From: Bordetella sp. 02P26C-1
GTDB taxonomy: Bacteria > Pseudomonadota > Gammaproteobacteria > Burkholderiales > Burkholderiaceae_B
Reading direction: 5' to 3'
NCBI RefSeq assembly: GCF_009763255.1
Contig: NZ_WSJB01000003.1
Coordinates: forward strand, 1 to 64,000
DNA length: 64,000 nt
Made by a program: the position numbers and the translations under genes. The notes under the pieces were generated by a model. The model searched no databases and was not told where the DNA came from. It saw only the letters and a program-made list of their open reading frames with translations. This document shows, piece after piece, positions 10,186-20,469 of this stretch (position 1 is the stretch's first letter; each line of letters begins with the position of its first letter).

Positions 10186-10794
10186 CTAAGCCGACTTACG
10201 CTCCATCAACGCCCAAGCAATCGTCCCGGCATCCACGTACTCAAGCTCACTCCCCGCAGGCACCCCCCGCGCCAGACGCGTAACCTTAAGCCCCTTATCC
10301 GCCAAGGTATCACCCAAGAAATGCGCCGTCGTCTCACCCTCAGCGGTGAAATTCGTCGCGAGAATCACCTCTTGCACAACCCCATCCGTCGCGCGATTGA
10401 TCAGGCGTTCGAAATCCAGCTCTTTAGGCCCTATGCCCTCTAGCGGCGCGACCCGCCCCATCAGCACGTAGTACAGCCCGCGATAACCGTGACTGGCTTC
10501 GATCATATTTTGATCGGCCGGCGTCTCGACGATGCACAGCAGCGAGGCATCGCGCTTGGGATTCGAACAGGTCGCACAGATGGTGTCTTCCGTGAAGCCA
10601 TTGCAGCGCGCGCAGTGGCGCAAGTTCTGCACCGCCGCGGAGAGCGCCCGGCTCAGCATGTCGGCGCCCTGCAGATCATGTTGCATCAGATGGTAAGCCA
10701 TCCGTCGGGCCGAGCGCACGCCTACCCCTGGCAGACGGCGCAGCGACTCGATGAGCGAGACCAGAGGCTCGGGTTCAGGCAGTTCGGAATCCAT
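10186..10794 (-). CDS. recR: recombination mediator protein RecR
   Basis: This 202-residue protein has the RecR domain order: a helix-hairpin-helix ([19 protein letters not shown]), a four-cysteine zinc finger ([16 protein letters not shown]), a Toprim domain ([15 protein letters not shown] and [20 protein letters not shown]), and a C-terminal Walker-B-like segment. With RecO/RecF it loads RecA onto SSB-coated gapped DNA. It is co-oriented with dnaX and ybaB, the classic bacterial dnaX-ybaB-recR order, 68 bp after ybaB. The palindromic element at 10012-10142 follows its stop codon. Confidence 0.97.
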   Translation of the reverse strand: MDSELPEPEPLVSLIESLRRLPGVGVRSARRMAYHLMQHDLQGADMLSRALSAAVQNLRHCARCNGFTEDTICATCSNPKRDASLLCIVETPADQNMIEASHGYRGLYYVLMGRVAPLEGIGPKELDFERLINRATDGVVQEVILATNFTAEGETTAHFLGDTLADKGLKVTRLARGVPAGSELEYVDAGTIAWALMERKSA

Positions 10795-10862
10795 CGCGAT
10801 ACCGGAGACGACAAAGGTAATGGGCTGACCGTCACACGGCTAGCCCTGGGGCAATGCCCGGA

Positions 10863-11189
10863 TTAGAACGGCAGCTTCATTCCCGGCGGCAAGGGCATGC
10901 CGGCGGTGACGCCTGCCATCTTTTCCTGAGCCGTGGACTCGGCCTTGCGCAGCGCGTCGTTGAACGCGGCAGCCACTAAGTCCTCGAGCATGTCTTTATC
11001 GTCGGCCAGCAGGCTGGGGTCGATTTGCACGCGCTTGACGTCGTGACGGCAGGTCATGGAGACCTTGACCAAGCCACCGCCGGAGGCGCCTTCGACGATG
11101 ATCTCCGCCAAGGCCTCTTGCGCCTTTTTCATGTTTTCCTGCATCTGCTGCGCTTGGCGCATCAGACCGGCCAATTGTCCTTTCATCAT
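10863..11189 (-). CDS. ybaB: YbaB/EbfC family nucleoid-associated protein
   Basis: This 108-residue protein has the YbaB pattern: an N-terminal helix rich in Met and Gln ([20 protein letters not shown]), then [21 protein letters not shown], and [15 protein letters not shown] in the C-terminal helix. Members are dimeric DNA-binding proteins. GAGG stands before the ATG. Its place between dnaX and recR is the usual one. Confidence 0.95.
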   Translation of the reverse strand: MMKGQLAGLMRQAQQMQENMKKAQEALAEIIVEGASGGGLVKVSMTCRHDVKRVQIDPSLLADDKDMLEDLVAAAFNDALRKAESTAQEKMAGVTAGMPLPPGMKLPF

Positions 11190-11255
11190 GGTGGAAACTT
11201 CCTCGGAATAAGAGTGAAAATTTAACAGGAAATCGAACTCGTCTTAGCCCGGCGG

Positions 11256-13427
11256 TTAACCAGGCGACATGCCCGGAGGGATCGCCCGTACGGAACTGAC
11301 CTTGCCGCCAAAGTCGGATTGCAAGGCCATCACAAACGGATCGGCCGCCACGGCTTGCTCCGCAGCGCGCTGGCGCTCGGCGCGTTCAATCTGAGCCACG
11401 GCATGTGCCGTGCCGTCGCCGGTAGCGCCGACTTCAACCTCGAGCCGCAGGCTTTGGCCGAAATGCTCGCACAGGACGGTTTGAAGGCGGACACGGCTTT
11501 CGCTTTCGGCCAAGGTTTTGACGGCGACGCGTAACACCACGGCATCGCCCTGTACGCCCGCCCATTCGCTTTGACGCGCCAATTCGGCCGCTAAGCCCGT
11601 GACTGGCAACTTTGCGGCGAGCGCGGGCCAGTCGGCGGCGGTCATGCTGTGCAGACTGGTGCGTGGCTGACGACTACGCCGTGGCGCCGAAGGCTGTACA
11701 CGCGAGGCCGGCGCCACAATATCGGAGGGACCCGCGCTGGCCAAGGTTTCAAACTCGTCTTCAGCGTCGGGGGTGTAAGCCGAATCGGGCAGGTATCCGC
11801 CCATGGCGTCATCGGGGATATCCTCGTTGACCCAGGACGGCGGTTCGTCGGCACGCGGTTTTGTCTGCGGCGCCACGGTATTTGACCCCTCGGGGGGCGT
11901 TGCCGGTGACGGACTTGCGGCCGATTGAGCAGGACGCGCGGTACTGTCGTCCGATGCTGGGGGAGTCGAAACGGTCGATCTCGCTTGCGGTTGCGCTTTC
12001 GCCGGCGTCACCGCCAGAGCAGCAGTCTGCGATCCCCTCGACGTTGCAGTCGCCCGAGGGGGTTCTGGCAGATCTTCCCAAGGAGGGATATCCGAGTCGC
12101 TCGCAGACGTGGCCGCTTGATCCGGCAATACCGACGTTTCTCCGCCCGTGGACGTCGCGTTATGCTGATCCGTTGCCACCGCAGGCGCCCCGGCTGCATG
12201 ATCAGACGCAATAGTCTCTGCCGCTTGCCCGGACGCGGGAGGAGGTTCCGTCGCTGTGGTTTGCGCCGCCGCAGCCGCCTGCGGCGTTGCGGAAGACGTA
12301 ACGGGCGCGGCGGCCGGCGCCTGTAAAGCCGTCTGCGGTCCGGCCTGATTGTTCAGGGCCAGCATCCGCAAGCACGCCATGATGAATCCCGCGTGCTCAT
12401 CCGGCGCGAGGGACAGTTCGCTGCGGCTATGCACGGCCACGGAGTAGAACAATTGCACCGCATCGGGATGCAATACCCCAGCCAGGCGCACGATATCGCC
12501 AGCCACGGGATCGTCCGCGGGCGTCGCTCCGGGGACGCGTTGCTCGATGGCCACGCGGGACAACAGCACCGCCAGATCCGCTAACGCGCCCGAATAGGAC
12601 AAGCCCCGGGTGGATAACTCATCGGCCACCGCCAAAACGCCCGCCGCTTGGCCCGCAGCCAACGATTCGAGCAAACGCACCAGATGGCGCTGATCGATGG
12701 TGCCGAGCATGCCACGAACGGCTTCTTCGGTGAGATTCCCGGCACTGTATGCGATCGCCTGATCAGTCAACGACAGCGCATCGCGCATCGATCCGCTGGC
12801 TGCTTGCGCGATCAGTCGTAACGCCGGCAGCTCGTTGGAGATGGCTTCCTCACGCAGCACCGTCTGCAGATGGCCGACGATCGCGTCAGGCGGCATCTGT
12901 TTCAGATTGAACTGCAGGCAGCGCGACAACACCGTGACGGGGATCTTTTGCGGATCGGTGGTCGCGAGTATGAATTTCACATGCGGCGGCGGCTCTTCCA
13001 GCGTTTTCAACATGGCGTTGAACGCATGGCCGGTCAACATGTGGACTTCGTCGATCATGTAGACCTTGTACCTGCCTGCCCCGGGCGCGTAGACCGCTTG
13101 TTCGAGCAGTTGCGTCATTTCCTCGACACCACGGTTCGAGGCCGCATCCAGCTCGAGATAATCGACGAACCGTCCGGCATCGATTTCCGTACAGGCGCGG
13201 CATTTGCCGCAAGGGTGCGAGGTGATGCCCGTTTCGCAATTGAGCGATTTCGCCAGGATACGCGAGAGCGTCGTCTTGCCCACCCCACGCGTACCGGTAA
13301 ACAGCCAGGCGTGATGCAGCCGCTGCGTGTCGAGCGCGTGAGTCAGCGCCCGCACAACGTGGTCCTGGCCTACCAGGGTATCGAACGAGCGCGGTCGCCA
13401 CTTGCGGGCCAGTACCAGATAAGTCAT
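11256..13427 (-). CDS. dnaX: DNA polymerase III subunits gamma/tau
   Basis: This 723-residue clamp-loader ATPase opens with MTYLVLARKWRPRSFDTLVGQ. It has Walker A GTRGVGKTTLSRI, a zinc-binding cluster (CETGITSHPCGKCRAC), the Walker B-like region YMIDEVHML and sensor motifs near LATTDPQKIPVTVLSRC. Residues about 360-590 are a low-complexity Ala/Thr/Pro/Ser linker. The tail resembles the tau C-terminal domain that contacts the polymerase and DnaB. No obvious slippery site for gamma production was identified. It is the first gene of dnaX-ybaB-recR. Confidence 0.97.
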   Translation of the reverse strand: MTYLVLARKWRPRSFDTLVGQDHVVRALTHALDTQRLHHAWLFTGTRGVGKTTLSRILAKSLNCETGITSHPCGKCRACTEIDAGRFVDYLELDAASNRGVEEMTQLLEQAVYAPGAGRYKVYMIDEVHMLTGHAFNAMLKTLEEPPPHVKFILATTDPQKIPVTVLSRCLQFNLKQMPPDAIVGHLQTVLREEAISNELPALRLIAQAASGSMRDALSLTDQAIAYSAGNLTEEAVRGMLGTIDQRHLVRLLESLAAGQAAGVLAVADELSTRGLSYSGALADLAVLLSRVAIEQRVPGATPADDPVAGDIVRLAGVLHPDAVQLFYSVAVHSRSELSLAPDEHAGFIMACLRMLALNNQAGPQTALQAPAAAPVTSSATPQAAAAAQTTATEPPPASGQAAETIASDHAAGAPAVATDQHNATSTGGETSVLPDQAATSASDSDIPPWEDLPEPPRATATSRGSQTAALAVTPAKAQPQARSTVSTPPASDDSTARPAQSAASPSPATPPEGSNTVAPQTKPRADEPPSWVNEDIPDDAMGGYLPDSAYTPDAEDEFETLASAGPSDIVAPASRVQPSAPRRSRQPRTSLHSMTAADWPALAAKLPVTGLAAELARQSEWAGVQGDAVVLRVAVKTLAESESRVRLQTVLCEHFGQSLRLEVEVGATGDGTAHAVAQIERAERQRAAEQAVAADPFVMALQSDFGGKVSSVRAIPPGMSPG

Positions 13428-13477
13428 GGACGGATTGTAGAGCCAGTTATGCGCGGCGCGCGCGCCGGAAATACAAA

Positions 13478-13543
13478 GGGGCGCCGCAACCAGGGCGCGA
13501 ACTGCCTAGCTACGCTAGCAATTCGTTCCGATTACGGCGCCCC
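13478..13543 (-). terminator. long hairpin downstream of the 4.5S RNA gene
   Basis: Outer arms GGGGCGCCG (13478-13486) and CGGCGCCCC (13535-13543) close a structured loop that contains a further TAGC/GCTA pairing. Read on the minus strand, it follows the SRP RNA and is succeeded by CTTTGTATTT. It probably ends ffs transcription. The distal arm may alternatively pair with the 5' end of the RNA. Confidence 0.55.
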
Positions 13544-13547
13544 TCTG

Positions 13548-13652
13548 GGGAAACCGGATGACGAGCCTTACTCCGGCACTGATCCTAAACGACTATGGCT
13601 GCTTCGTTCCCGACCTGACCAGGTTCACCGCCGAACCATGCGAAGGGGCCCG
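13548..13652 (-). ncRNA. ffs: signal recognition particle 4.5S RNA
   Basis: The minus strand carries the diagnostic SRP domain IV hairpin: GGTGAACCTGGTCAGGTC, then GGGAACGAAGCAGCCAT, closely matching the Escherichia coli 4.5S loop (GGUCAGGUCCGGAAGGAAGCAGCC), which binds Ffh. Flanking complementary segments make the long helix. The ends are estimated from pairing and could be off by about 15 nt. It is the RNA of the co-translational membrane-targeting particle. It sits between dnaX and the AddA-like gene. Confidence 0.92.
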
Positions 13653-13753
13653 TCAACCAGCATTCTAGCAGAGCGGGCGAAAGCCCGCTTGCGGGGGTCG
13701 TTGACACACTTTATCGGGCCGGGGTAGTCAAATCCCGATGATCATCGACATCA

Positions 13754-16700
13754 CTATGGAGCGTATGAATCAGCGGTCAGATCGATCCACAACGCGGCTC
13801 TCGGAAAATATAGGACAGCTCTGGCCGGCCGCGCGTCCAAAGCGGTGACTTGAGCGCAGTAACGTAGCAACTGATCCGCATGACGTTGACGCATGCGGGC
13901 GGCGAAAACGGCGACGGATTCGTCCGGGCGCGGACGTGCGGTCTTGTAGTCAACGATTAACCAGCCGTCTTCGGTACTGAGGGCCAGGTCGATGACCGAG
14001 ACGCGGCCAGCCGCGTCGATGAGCGGCCATTCCCGGCGGGCGGCGGATTGGGAGAGTAGCCATCTGCCCCGGTCGTGATCGAGCGTGGCCAAGAGCGTGT
14101 CTAACACCGATTGGGCAGCGTCTGGCGCCAGGGCCGCGGGCAGACCTGCTCGCGTCAATTGCTTTTGCATGATGGGCAGATAGGCGCGCAAGGTCTCGGC
14201 GGGCCACGCGGCAATGCCGTCTTGGCCGATGCGCGCCAACCATGCGTGGGCGAGCGTGCCTATCGCGGCGTCGTGCGCGTTTTCGAGTTGCCAGGCGGGA
14301 TGTTCGGCTCCCTGCTCTTGCTGTGAGGGGAGTCGGCCAAAGCTAACGCTTTGACTGCCGCGCAATGGATTTTGCGCCCGCAATCGTGCAATGGCATCGT
14401 TCGACACGCGGCGTAATGGCTCTCCGCCACGGCTTGTTGCGGCATTCTGCTCCTCGGCCACTTCGTCCTGCCAACCCGGCGGCGGCGCTTTTTGGTCGGG
14501 GGGCAGCCAATCCCACAAGCGTCCCAGCAGGCTCTGTGCAGACGGAGGTTTGGGCTGACCGGTGGCAGGATCCACCACCACATTGCCAACCAAATGCAGA
14601 CGATGACGTGCGCGGGTGGCGGCGACGTAGAGAAGACGGTCCGTTTCATAGGACGCGCGACGCTTTTCACGCAAGCTCAGGTAGCGGGATATCGGGTCGG
14701 CCTCTTTGTCGGCGCGCGGTTTGACCGGCCCGAACAGCACGCGTTCGCCGGTCTGCTCGAAACTCACCAGCGGAGCGCGGTCCGCGCGCGGCGATTTGTG
14801 CAGCCCATACAGGATGACCGTATCGAATTGCAGGCCCTTGGATTTGTGCATGGTCATGATCTCGACCACGCCGGCCTCGCTGTCGCTGCCATCTGGCGCG
14901 GCATAAAGACGCGCCAAGGCTGTGTCCAGCTTTGCCGGATCGAGCGCGCCATGCGGGGCCAAGCGCTCGATCAAAGCAAACAGGCTCTCCGCATCGTCCG
15001 CGGCGGTGGCGCTGGCGTACAAAGCTGCGCCGCCCAGCTTGCGCCACAACGATTCGAGCCATGCGGCCAGCGGCATCGAACCACTAAGGTTTGAGGTATC
15101 CAGCAGAATGTCCGCGACATGCAGGAGACGGGCGTATTCGTCGGCCGGTAAAAGGCGTTGTGCCAAGCATGACCCGCCAGCGGTATCGAATGCCTGTGAT
15201 GGCGACGGCAGGGATGTAGACGCTGCCTCTGCTGCTTCCAACGTGGATGCACTCGGCGCGACCGCCGTCGCCGGCTTGTCGAAGAGCGAAAGACTCTGCC
15301 CCACGGCCGGTAGTGGCCGTGACACGGCGACCTCGGCGCAAGACCTCAGCGCGTCGGCCAGCAAGGCGGGAATCGGCGTGGTCAAGTCATGGCCGAATAA
15401 GGCGTGCAACGAATTCAATGTCAGTCCGCACCACGGCGCACGCAGCACAGACAGCCAGGCCAGACGATCTGCCGGATGGGCCAACGCGCGCGCCAGTTGT
15501 ACGAGGTCGGAGACGACTTGCCGCTGCCCCAATGGCACGAGATCGACCGCGCGGCATGCGATACCCGCCTGGGTCAGACGCTGCACCAACTGGCCCAGAT
15601 GCCCGCGGGCACGCACCAGAATAGCAACCGGATGGCGGCTGGACGGATCACGGTCTCGCAGCGCTTGCCGCACCAGATCTACGGTCAGGGTCTCTGCCGA
15701 TTCATCAGCCGCGCTCGCGCTCACGCTACTGAATGCGCCATGAAAACGCACGGCATCGCCCGGCAAGGCTTCGTTGAACGCGGCCGAGGCGGTATAGGCA
15801 ATAGCGCCAGCCGCGGCATCGTTGCGCTTGGGGAGCAGGTCGCGGAATGTCGCATTCACCCATTCGACGACGCCGGCCTGCGAGCGGAAGTTATCCGTCA
15901 GCTGCAGGAATTCCGGTTCTATCTCGCCAATCCCGCACTGCGCGGCCTGCAAAAAGAGTCCAACCTCGGCCTTGCGGAAACGATAGATCGACTGCATGGG
16001 ATCGCCCACCAGAAACAGCGTCCTGCCGTCGCCGGGCAGCCAGCCCGCGGTGAGGGTAGCCAGCAAATGGATCTGCGTCAGACTGGTGTCTTGGAATTCG
16101 TCCACCAGCAGATGGCGTATCGAGGCATCGAGCTTGAGCAGCAGTTCGCCGGGGTCGTCAGCGGAGCCCAAAGCCCGCGAGGCGCGTTGGGCGATTTCGA
16201 TGAAATCCACTTCCCGCGTTTCGGCGAAACGCAGGTGCAGTTGCGCTACCGCGAGCTTGAGCGTCATCAACTGTGCGCTCAATACTTCCCATTGCGCGTC
16301 GCTGAACTCGGCGGGTGGCACCGAGTCGATTGCGTCCAGCATCCAGATCCACGAGGCTGCCGGATCGGCAGCGTCCAGCCACTGAGTGAAGGGTTCCTTA
16401 TGGCCACATTTCGGCGGGAAACCGAGTTTTTTATTCACCCCGCGCGAGCTGCGCAAGCCCCCGCTAGAGGTCAACAAGAGGTGACGTACCGCCTTCCATT
16501 GGTCGAGGCATTCAGCGGTGGGTTCCAACGGATCGCACCAATCACGCAAGGCCGACAGCGCGTGGCTCGGATGCTCTTCATCCAAGGTCGCGGCGGCCAT
16601 GCGCGCGCAGCCGCACAAGGCATCGTGCCAGCCTAGCGGCATGGCGCGCGCCAAGGCTTGCAGGTCCTCGCCGATGGCTTCGGCCAGCGCGTCTTCCAGC

Positions 16701-17329
16701 GCCATGCGGTCGCTGCCGTGTGCAAGCAAAGGGAGCCATTGATCACGTTGACCCAGCATCGCGGCAAGGGCTTCAACGGCGGCCTGGGTGTCGACATCCA
16801 AGTGAGCCAACAAAGTCCGCACGGCATCGAACTCGTCGACCAACGCGACCGTGGCTCGGGCGGCGGCTTCGTAGTGGGCCTGAGCGTCGTCGGCGATGGA
16901 GGGCATGCCGCCCAACTCCGACAACCAGGGCATCCCTCGAACCAGACCCGCGCAAAACGAGTCGATCGTACGAATCGACAGCCGCGCTGGGTGCTGCAGC
17001 AATTTCCAACCTAATTCGGCATCGCGGGCCAGCGCGGCGCGCGCAAGTTGCCAGCTGCGCTGGCCATGCTCGGTCTCGGGCATGGGACCAGTGCCATCGC
17101 GCAGTTTGCTCAAGACGCGCGCATGCATCTCCGAGGCGGCCTTGCGCGTGAAAGTGATGGCGACAATCTCCTCGGGGCGATTGACCGTGGCCAAGAGCGC
17201 GAGAATGCGGTCCGTCAATAGTTCAGTCTTGCCCGAACCCGCCGGGGCCTGCACGAGATACGAGGCCGCGGGATTCAGCGCGCGTGCGCGGGCTAGGTGA
17301 TCGGAAGGTTGGCGAACGGAACCACTCAT
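13754..17329 (-). CDS. UvrD-type helicase/nuclease, AddA-like
   Basis: This 1191-residue superfamily 1A helicase has Walker A QAPAGSGKTELLTDRIL (near residue 30), motif Ia ITFTRKAASEMHAR, motif II LLVDEFQDTS, motif III LFLVGDPMQSIYRFR, motif V MTMHKSKGLQFDTV and motif VI LLYVAATRARHRL. The C-terminus has a PD-(D/E)XK-like nuclease signature (VIDLALSTEDGWLIVDYKT). The architecture is that of AddA/RecB-like double-strand-break processing enzymes. The start codon overlaps the stop of the upstream nuclease gene by one base, so the two are translationally coupled and probably form one complex. Confidence 0.9.
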   Translation of the reverse strand: MSGSVRQPSDHLARARALNPAASYLVQAPAGSGKTELLTDRILALLATVNRPEEIVAITFTRKAASEMHARVLSKLRDGTGPMPETEHGQRSWQLARAALARDAELGWKLLQHPARLSIRTIDSFCAGLVRGMPWLSELGGMPSIADDAQAHYEAAARATVALVDEFDAVRTLLAHLDVDTQAAVEALAAMLGQRDQWLPLLAHGSDRMALEDALAEAIGEDLQALARAMPLGWHDALCGCARMAAATLDEEHPSHALSALRDWCDPLEPTAECLDQWKAVRHLLLTSSGGLRSSRGVNKKLGFPPKCGHKEPFTQWLDAADPAASWIWMLDAIDSVPPAEFSDAQWEVLSAQLMTLKLAVAQLHLRFAETREVDFIEIAQRASRALGSADDPGELLLKLDASIRHLLVDEFQDTSLTQIHLLATLTAGWLPGDGRTLFLVGDPMQSIYRFRKAEVGLFLQAAQCGIGEIEPEFLQLTDNFRSQAGVVEWVNATFRDLLPKRNDAAAGAIAYTASAAFNEALPGDAVRFHGAFSSVSASAADESAETLTVDLVRQALRDRDPSSRHPVAILVRARGHLGQLVQRLTQAGIACRAVDLVPLGQRQVVSDLVQLARALAHPADRLAWLSVLRAPWCGLTLNSLHALFGHDLTTPIPALLADALRSCAEVAVSRPLPAVGQSLSLFDKPATAVAPSASTLEAAEAASTSLPSPSQAFDTAGGSCLAQRLLPADEYARLLHVADILLDTSNLSGSMPLAAWLESLWRKLGGAALYASATAADDAESLFALIERLAPHGALDPAKLDTALARLYAAPDGSDSEAGVVEIMTMHKSKGLQFDTVILYGLHKSPRADRAPLVSFEQTGERVLFGPVKPRADKEADPISRYLSLREKRRASYETDRLLYVAATRARHRLHLVGNVVVDPATGQPKPPSAQSLLGRLWDWLPPDQKAPPPGWQDEVAEEQNAATSRGGEPLRRVSNDAIARLRAQNPLRGSQSVSFGRLPSQQEQGAEHPAWQLENAHDAAIGTLAHAWLARIGQDGIAAWPAETLRAYLPIMQKQLTRAGLPAALAPDAAQSVLDTLLATLDHDRGRWLLSQSAARREWPLIDAAGRVSVIDLALSTEDGWLIVDYKTARPRPDESVAVFAARMRQRHADQLLRYCAQVTALDARPARAVLYFPRAALWIDLTADSYAP

Positions 17330-20076
17330 TATTCGTCCCCCTCGTCTTCCAAATGAAGCCGCAGAAAAGGCATGGCGTCACAATATTTCAAATCATCGGG
17401 GCGATAAACCACATTGGCGGCGTACCCCGTCGCATACTCGTCAGCAAGACTTTCCACCGCCGATCGCCACCGTTGCAAAACGTCGCCCCAGCTCTGACCT
17501 TCGAACGCTTGACTTTCGCCGACAGTCTTTACGCCCGCGACGCCCAGATCGGCATCCGCTAATCCACACGCGGCGACTTGTCGGGCATGCACCTGTGCCA
17601 GCACTAAAGCCGCCACGTCGGCATCCGGAGTGTCGCCAGACAACACGGACGCGTAAAACGGAAGCTGCAAATTCACGGGCCGCACGCGTGCCCAGTCGGA
17701 CTCCGGATTGCCCGGCGACATGCCGGTTTTATAGTCAACGATCACAGTGCGCCCGTCGGGCAGTCGGTCCATGCGGTCCAGACGGACCTCCAGCGCCAGC
17801 GGGCCGCGTGACCAGTGATGCGTGTGTTCCACCTGATCGACGACAAAGGGCGTGCGTTGCGCTTCAAGTTCGAACCACTCAGCCAGCACCGCGCGACCTC
17901 GGGCGCACTCGAGCTCGCGCAAACCCGACGGGTAGCTCTGTAACTCGACGCGCGCTGCCTCTTCCACTGCCTGATGAATCAACTCCGCGAGCCGGCCACG
18001 GGCCATGGCCTCATGCAGCTCTTCCTGGCTGGTGAACATGCGCCACACCAGTTCGAGCGCGCGGTGCAAAAACTGCCCGCGCACGCTTTGGTTGGCAAAA
18101 TCCGCGTAATCGTTCAGCGCGCGTGCGCCCAGGCGATGGCGTACGAATGCCCATAATGGATTACGCGCCTGGGTGTCCAGCACATCCAAACCACCCTTGG
18201 CGCCCGCGGCGCGACGCGCGCCCTCGTGCATCGCCGGTGGCGGCAACGCAGGTCCATGGTGATCGTCAAGAAGTTGCTGAGGCAACGAAATACTCGCCTC
18301 ACGCGCTGGCAATTGCCAGTCGGTCAAGGGGACTTGCGCAATCAGCGGCGATGGCCGCAGTTCGCGTTCGCCATCCATCAGGGCGTGGCTGACGATGAGC
18401 TCTGGCGCGCAGCAGCAGAGCGCGGAATAAAGCGTTTCGGCCCACTGGCGCTCGCGTTCCGGCGTGGCGCGCGGCGCGCCGGCCTGACGCAGGATGCCTA
18501 ATGGCAGCAAGGGATTCGGCTGAGGTGTCGCGGGCAGGACATCATCGGTCAAGCCTAATATCCATACGCCGTCCCAATGACCGCCTTCGGCTTCGAGCAG
18601 ACCCAGCACATCGAGACGCGCCGCGGGATCGCGCTGCGGTTGGAAGGATGAGGCCTCGGCAGCGCGTTGCAGCAACTGCACTGCCGCGCGTCCGTTCAGA
18701 CGCCCCGCGACAGGCGCTAATGCGGCGAAACGGCCAAACAGCTCGCCCAGCGCACCCACGACCTGATAGCCCACGCTATCGAGCGTACGCTCGCCGGGAT
18801 AGCCCAGGGCCAACAAAGCCGCGCGCATTACCGGCATCCATGCATCGCACGTGGCGCGCGCGCCGGCCTGACGCCATACCTCCATGGCCTGCGGCCAGGC
18901 GGCGGACATTGCCGTGCCCGAATTTGGGCTCGCGTTGGGCGTCGTTGCAGTGCCCTTCGCCTCGGATATGGTGCCCATCTCGCGGGCCAGATCCCGTTGC
19001 CAATGTGCCGCGTCAATCCGCGCCACACCAAGCCGGCGCCAACGCGCATCGATAGCCGCCAGCCTCGCCGCGTCGCTGACGTCGCCCGCGCAATGCCCCG
19101 CCAGCAGCGCCGCACCTAACACAGCGGCATCCGCCGCGCCCTCATGGTCTACATCGGCCAGCGCCTGCAGCCACGCCAGCGCGGCGCGCACGGCAGGCCA
19201 TTCGGTCAGCGGACGGCCCACCGCCACGTTAAAGGGATGAGCGCCGGCGGCCAGGGCTTGCCCCACGACACGGCGGGCGAACGGCGCCTCGGCTTGCAGT
19301 TGCGCGGAAACGATGGCGTAGCGGCCATGCGGATCGGCCTGCAATTTTTGTGCGGCCCAAGCGGCAGCGGCGCGCCATTCGCTGCCGTTGTCTTCGGCGC
19401 AATAACGCGTGGGGGACGTGGCCTCGGCAACGTTCTCCTGCAGCCACGCGATATCGGCGCCTGCTTCCTGGAACGCATCCAACATCGCGGCAAAACGCGG
19501 CGACACATCGGTGAAACCCGCCAGGATCAGGTATTGCGGTGCTGGCACCTGCTGCTGTTGCAACGCCTGCAAGACCCGGGAATACCCCAGATTCGCGTCT
19601 TCGGCATCCAGGGCCAGCAAGGTCTGACGGTAACGCGCGCGCCAGCGAGCGAATCCACGATATTCGTCGGTTTCCGCGCCCGCGGGCACCTCGATCGCCC
19701 ACTCATCGGACAAGGCGTCCGCGTCCATCGCGAGACACGCGGCCTGCGCGACATCGAGCAGCACGCGCTCACCCTCCTCTGCGCGAATGGCATCGACCCA
19801 TACCATCTGCGTCGCGAACGCGTCGAGTCGATGGGCTGGCAAATGGGTATCGGCAATAAACGCGAGGTCGTCAGCCGCCTGCACCAACCATGCCGCCAGC
19901 GGCAGCACGCGCGGCAATTCACTGACCTGCCGTTCGCGCCGCAACTGCGCGGCCAAGTCGAGCGTCAAGCGGCGCGCCAGGCGGTTGTTCACCGTCAGCA
20001 CCAGCGTCTGCGCGGGCGGCAGGCGACCCGCCTCTTCGAGGGTAATAAAGGATCGAAATTGCGAGGGGTAATTCAT
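17329..20076 (-). CDS. PD-(D/E)XK nuclease family DNA repair protein, AddB-like
   Basis: This 915-residue protein has an inactivated-helicase-like N-terminal part (TLVLTVNNRLARRLTLDLA in the place of Walker A) and a C-terminal nuclease domain with LEVRLDRMDRLPDGRTVIVDYKTG (quoted only as the region around residues 790-815; the catalytic residues are the Asp of LDRMDRL and the Asp and Lys of VDYKT). This is the betaproteobacterial 'probable DNA repair protein' family, which pairs with an AddA-like helicase. It probably helps process double-strand breaks for RecA. It is first in a two-gene unit. Confidence 0.85.
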   Translation of the reverse strand: MNYPSQFRSFITLEEAGRLPPAQTLVLTVNNRLARRLTLDLAAQLRRERQVSELPRVLPLAAWLVQAADDLAFIADTHLPAHRLDAFATQMVWVDAIRAEEGERVLLDVAQAACLAMDADALSDEWAIEVPAGAETDEYRGFARWRARYRQTLLALDAEDANLGYSRVLQALQQQQVPAPQYLILAGFTDVSPRFAAMLDAFQEAGADIAWLQENVAEATSPTRYCAEDNGSEWRAAAAWAAQKLQADPHGRYAIVSAQLQAEAPFARRVVGQALAAGAHPFNVAVGRPLTEWPAVRAALAWLQALADVDHEGAADAAVLGAALLAGHCAGDVSDAARLAAIDARWRRLGVARIDAAHWQRDLAREMGTISEAKGTATTPNASPNSGTAMSAAWPQAMEVWRQAGARATCDAWMPVMRAALLALGYPGERTLDSVGYQVVGALGELFGRFAALAPVAGRLNGRAAVQLLQRAAEASSFQPQRDPAARLDVLGLLEAEGGHWDGVWILGLTDDVLPATPQPNPLLPLGILRQAGAPRATPERERQWAETLYSALCCCAPELIVSHALMDGERELRPSPLIAQVPLTDWQLPAREASISLPQQLLDDHHGPALPPPAMHEGARRAAGAKGGLDVLDTQARNPLWAFVRHRLGARALNDYADFANQSVRGQFLHRALELVWRMFTSQEELHEAMARGRLAELIHQAVEEAARVELQSYPSGLRELECARGRAVLAEWFELEAQRTPFVVDQVEHTHHWSRGPLALEVRLDRMDRLPDGRTVIVDYKTGMSPGNPESDWARVRPVNLQLPFYASVLSGDTPDADVAALVLAQVHARQVAACGLADADLGVAGVKTVGESQAFEGQSWGDVLQRWRSAVESLADEYATGYAANVVYRPDDLKYCDAMPFLRLHLEDEGDE

Positions 20077-20168
20077 GCGAGTGAAGGCAAGCAGCCGGTG
20101 CCGGCGTCGGCAACAGACTCGCTAGGATAACCCCAACTGGCGCGGTACTCGGGGCTACGCGGACAAAA

Positions 20169-20375
20169 CTATCGCATCTGCGACCGGTTCAGTCGCTTGG
20201 CCTGTTCCTCGGCGTAGGCCTCCTCGCCCGGCTCATATGCCCCCTCGTACATGCAGGCGTCGCGATTCCAGGTGCATTCGCTGAACAACCGACTGGTGCT
20301 TTTGCCCCCACACCCCGCCATCAACGCAACCAGACACAAAGCAATACTGCTACGGCAAACCACGTGAATCGACAT
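20169..20375 (-). CDS. small lipoprotein, unknown function
   Basis: A 68-residue protein with a signal peptide and a clear lipobox LMAGC (cysteine at about residue 22). The short mature part (about 47 residues) is rich in Glu, Tyr and Arg and has two further cysteines. It is likely anchored in the outer membrane. It stands alone between the AddB-like gene and the antiporter gene on the same strand. No family is recognised. Confidence 0.65.
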   Translation of the reverse strand: MSIHVVCRSSIALCLVALMAGCGGKSTSRLFSECTWNRDACMYEGAYEPGEEAYAEEQAKRLNRSQMR

Positions 20376-20469
20376 ACACCCAACATCAAAACGGATTGAG
20401 ACAAGGACTGTTATAGCAGGTTAGCCACGAGATGCCTTTACCTGCACGAGGTTCCCGGCCATGCCGTTG

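Noticed and set aside
9789-10443. Plus-strand frames overlapping palindromic copy 2 and recR
   Set aside because: They cross the repeat and lie antisense to recR; peptide is Arg/Pro-rich without motif.
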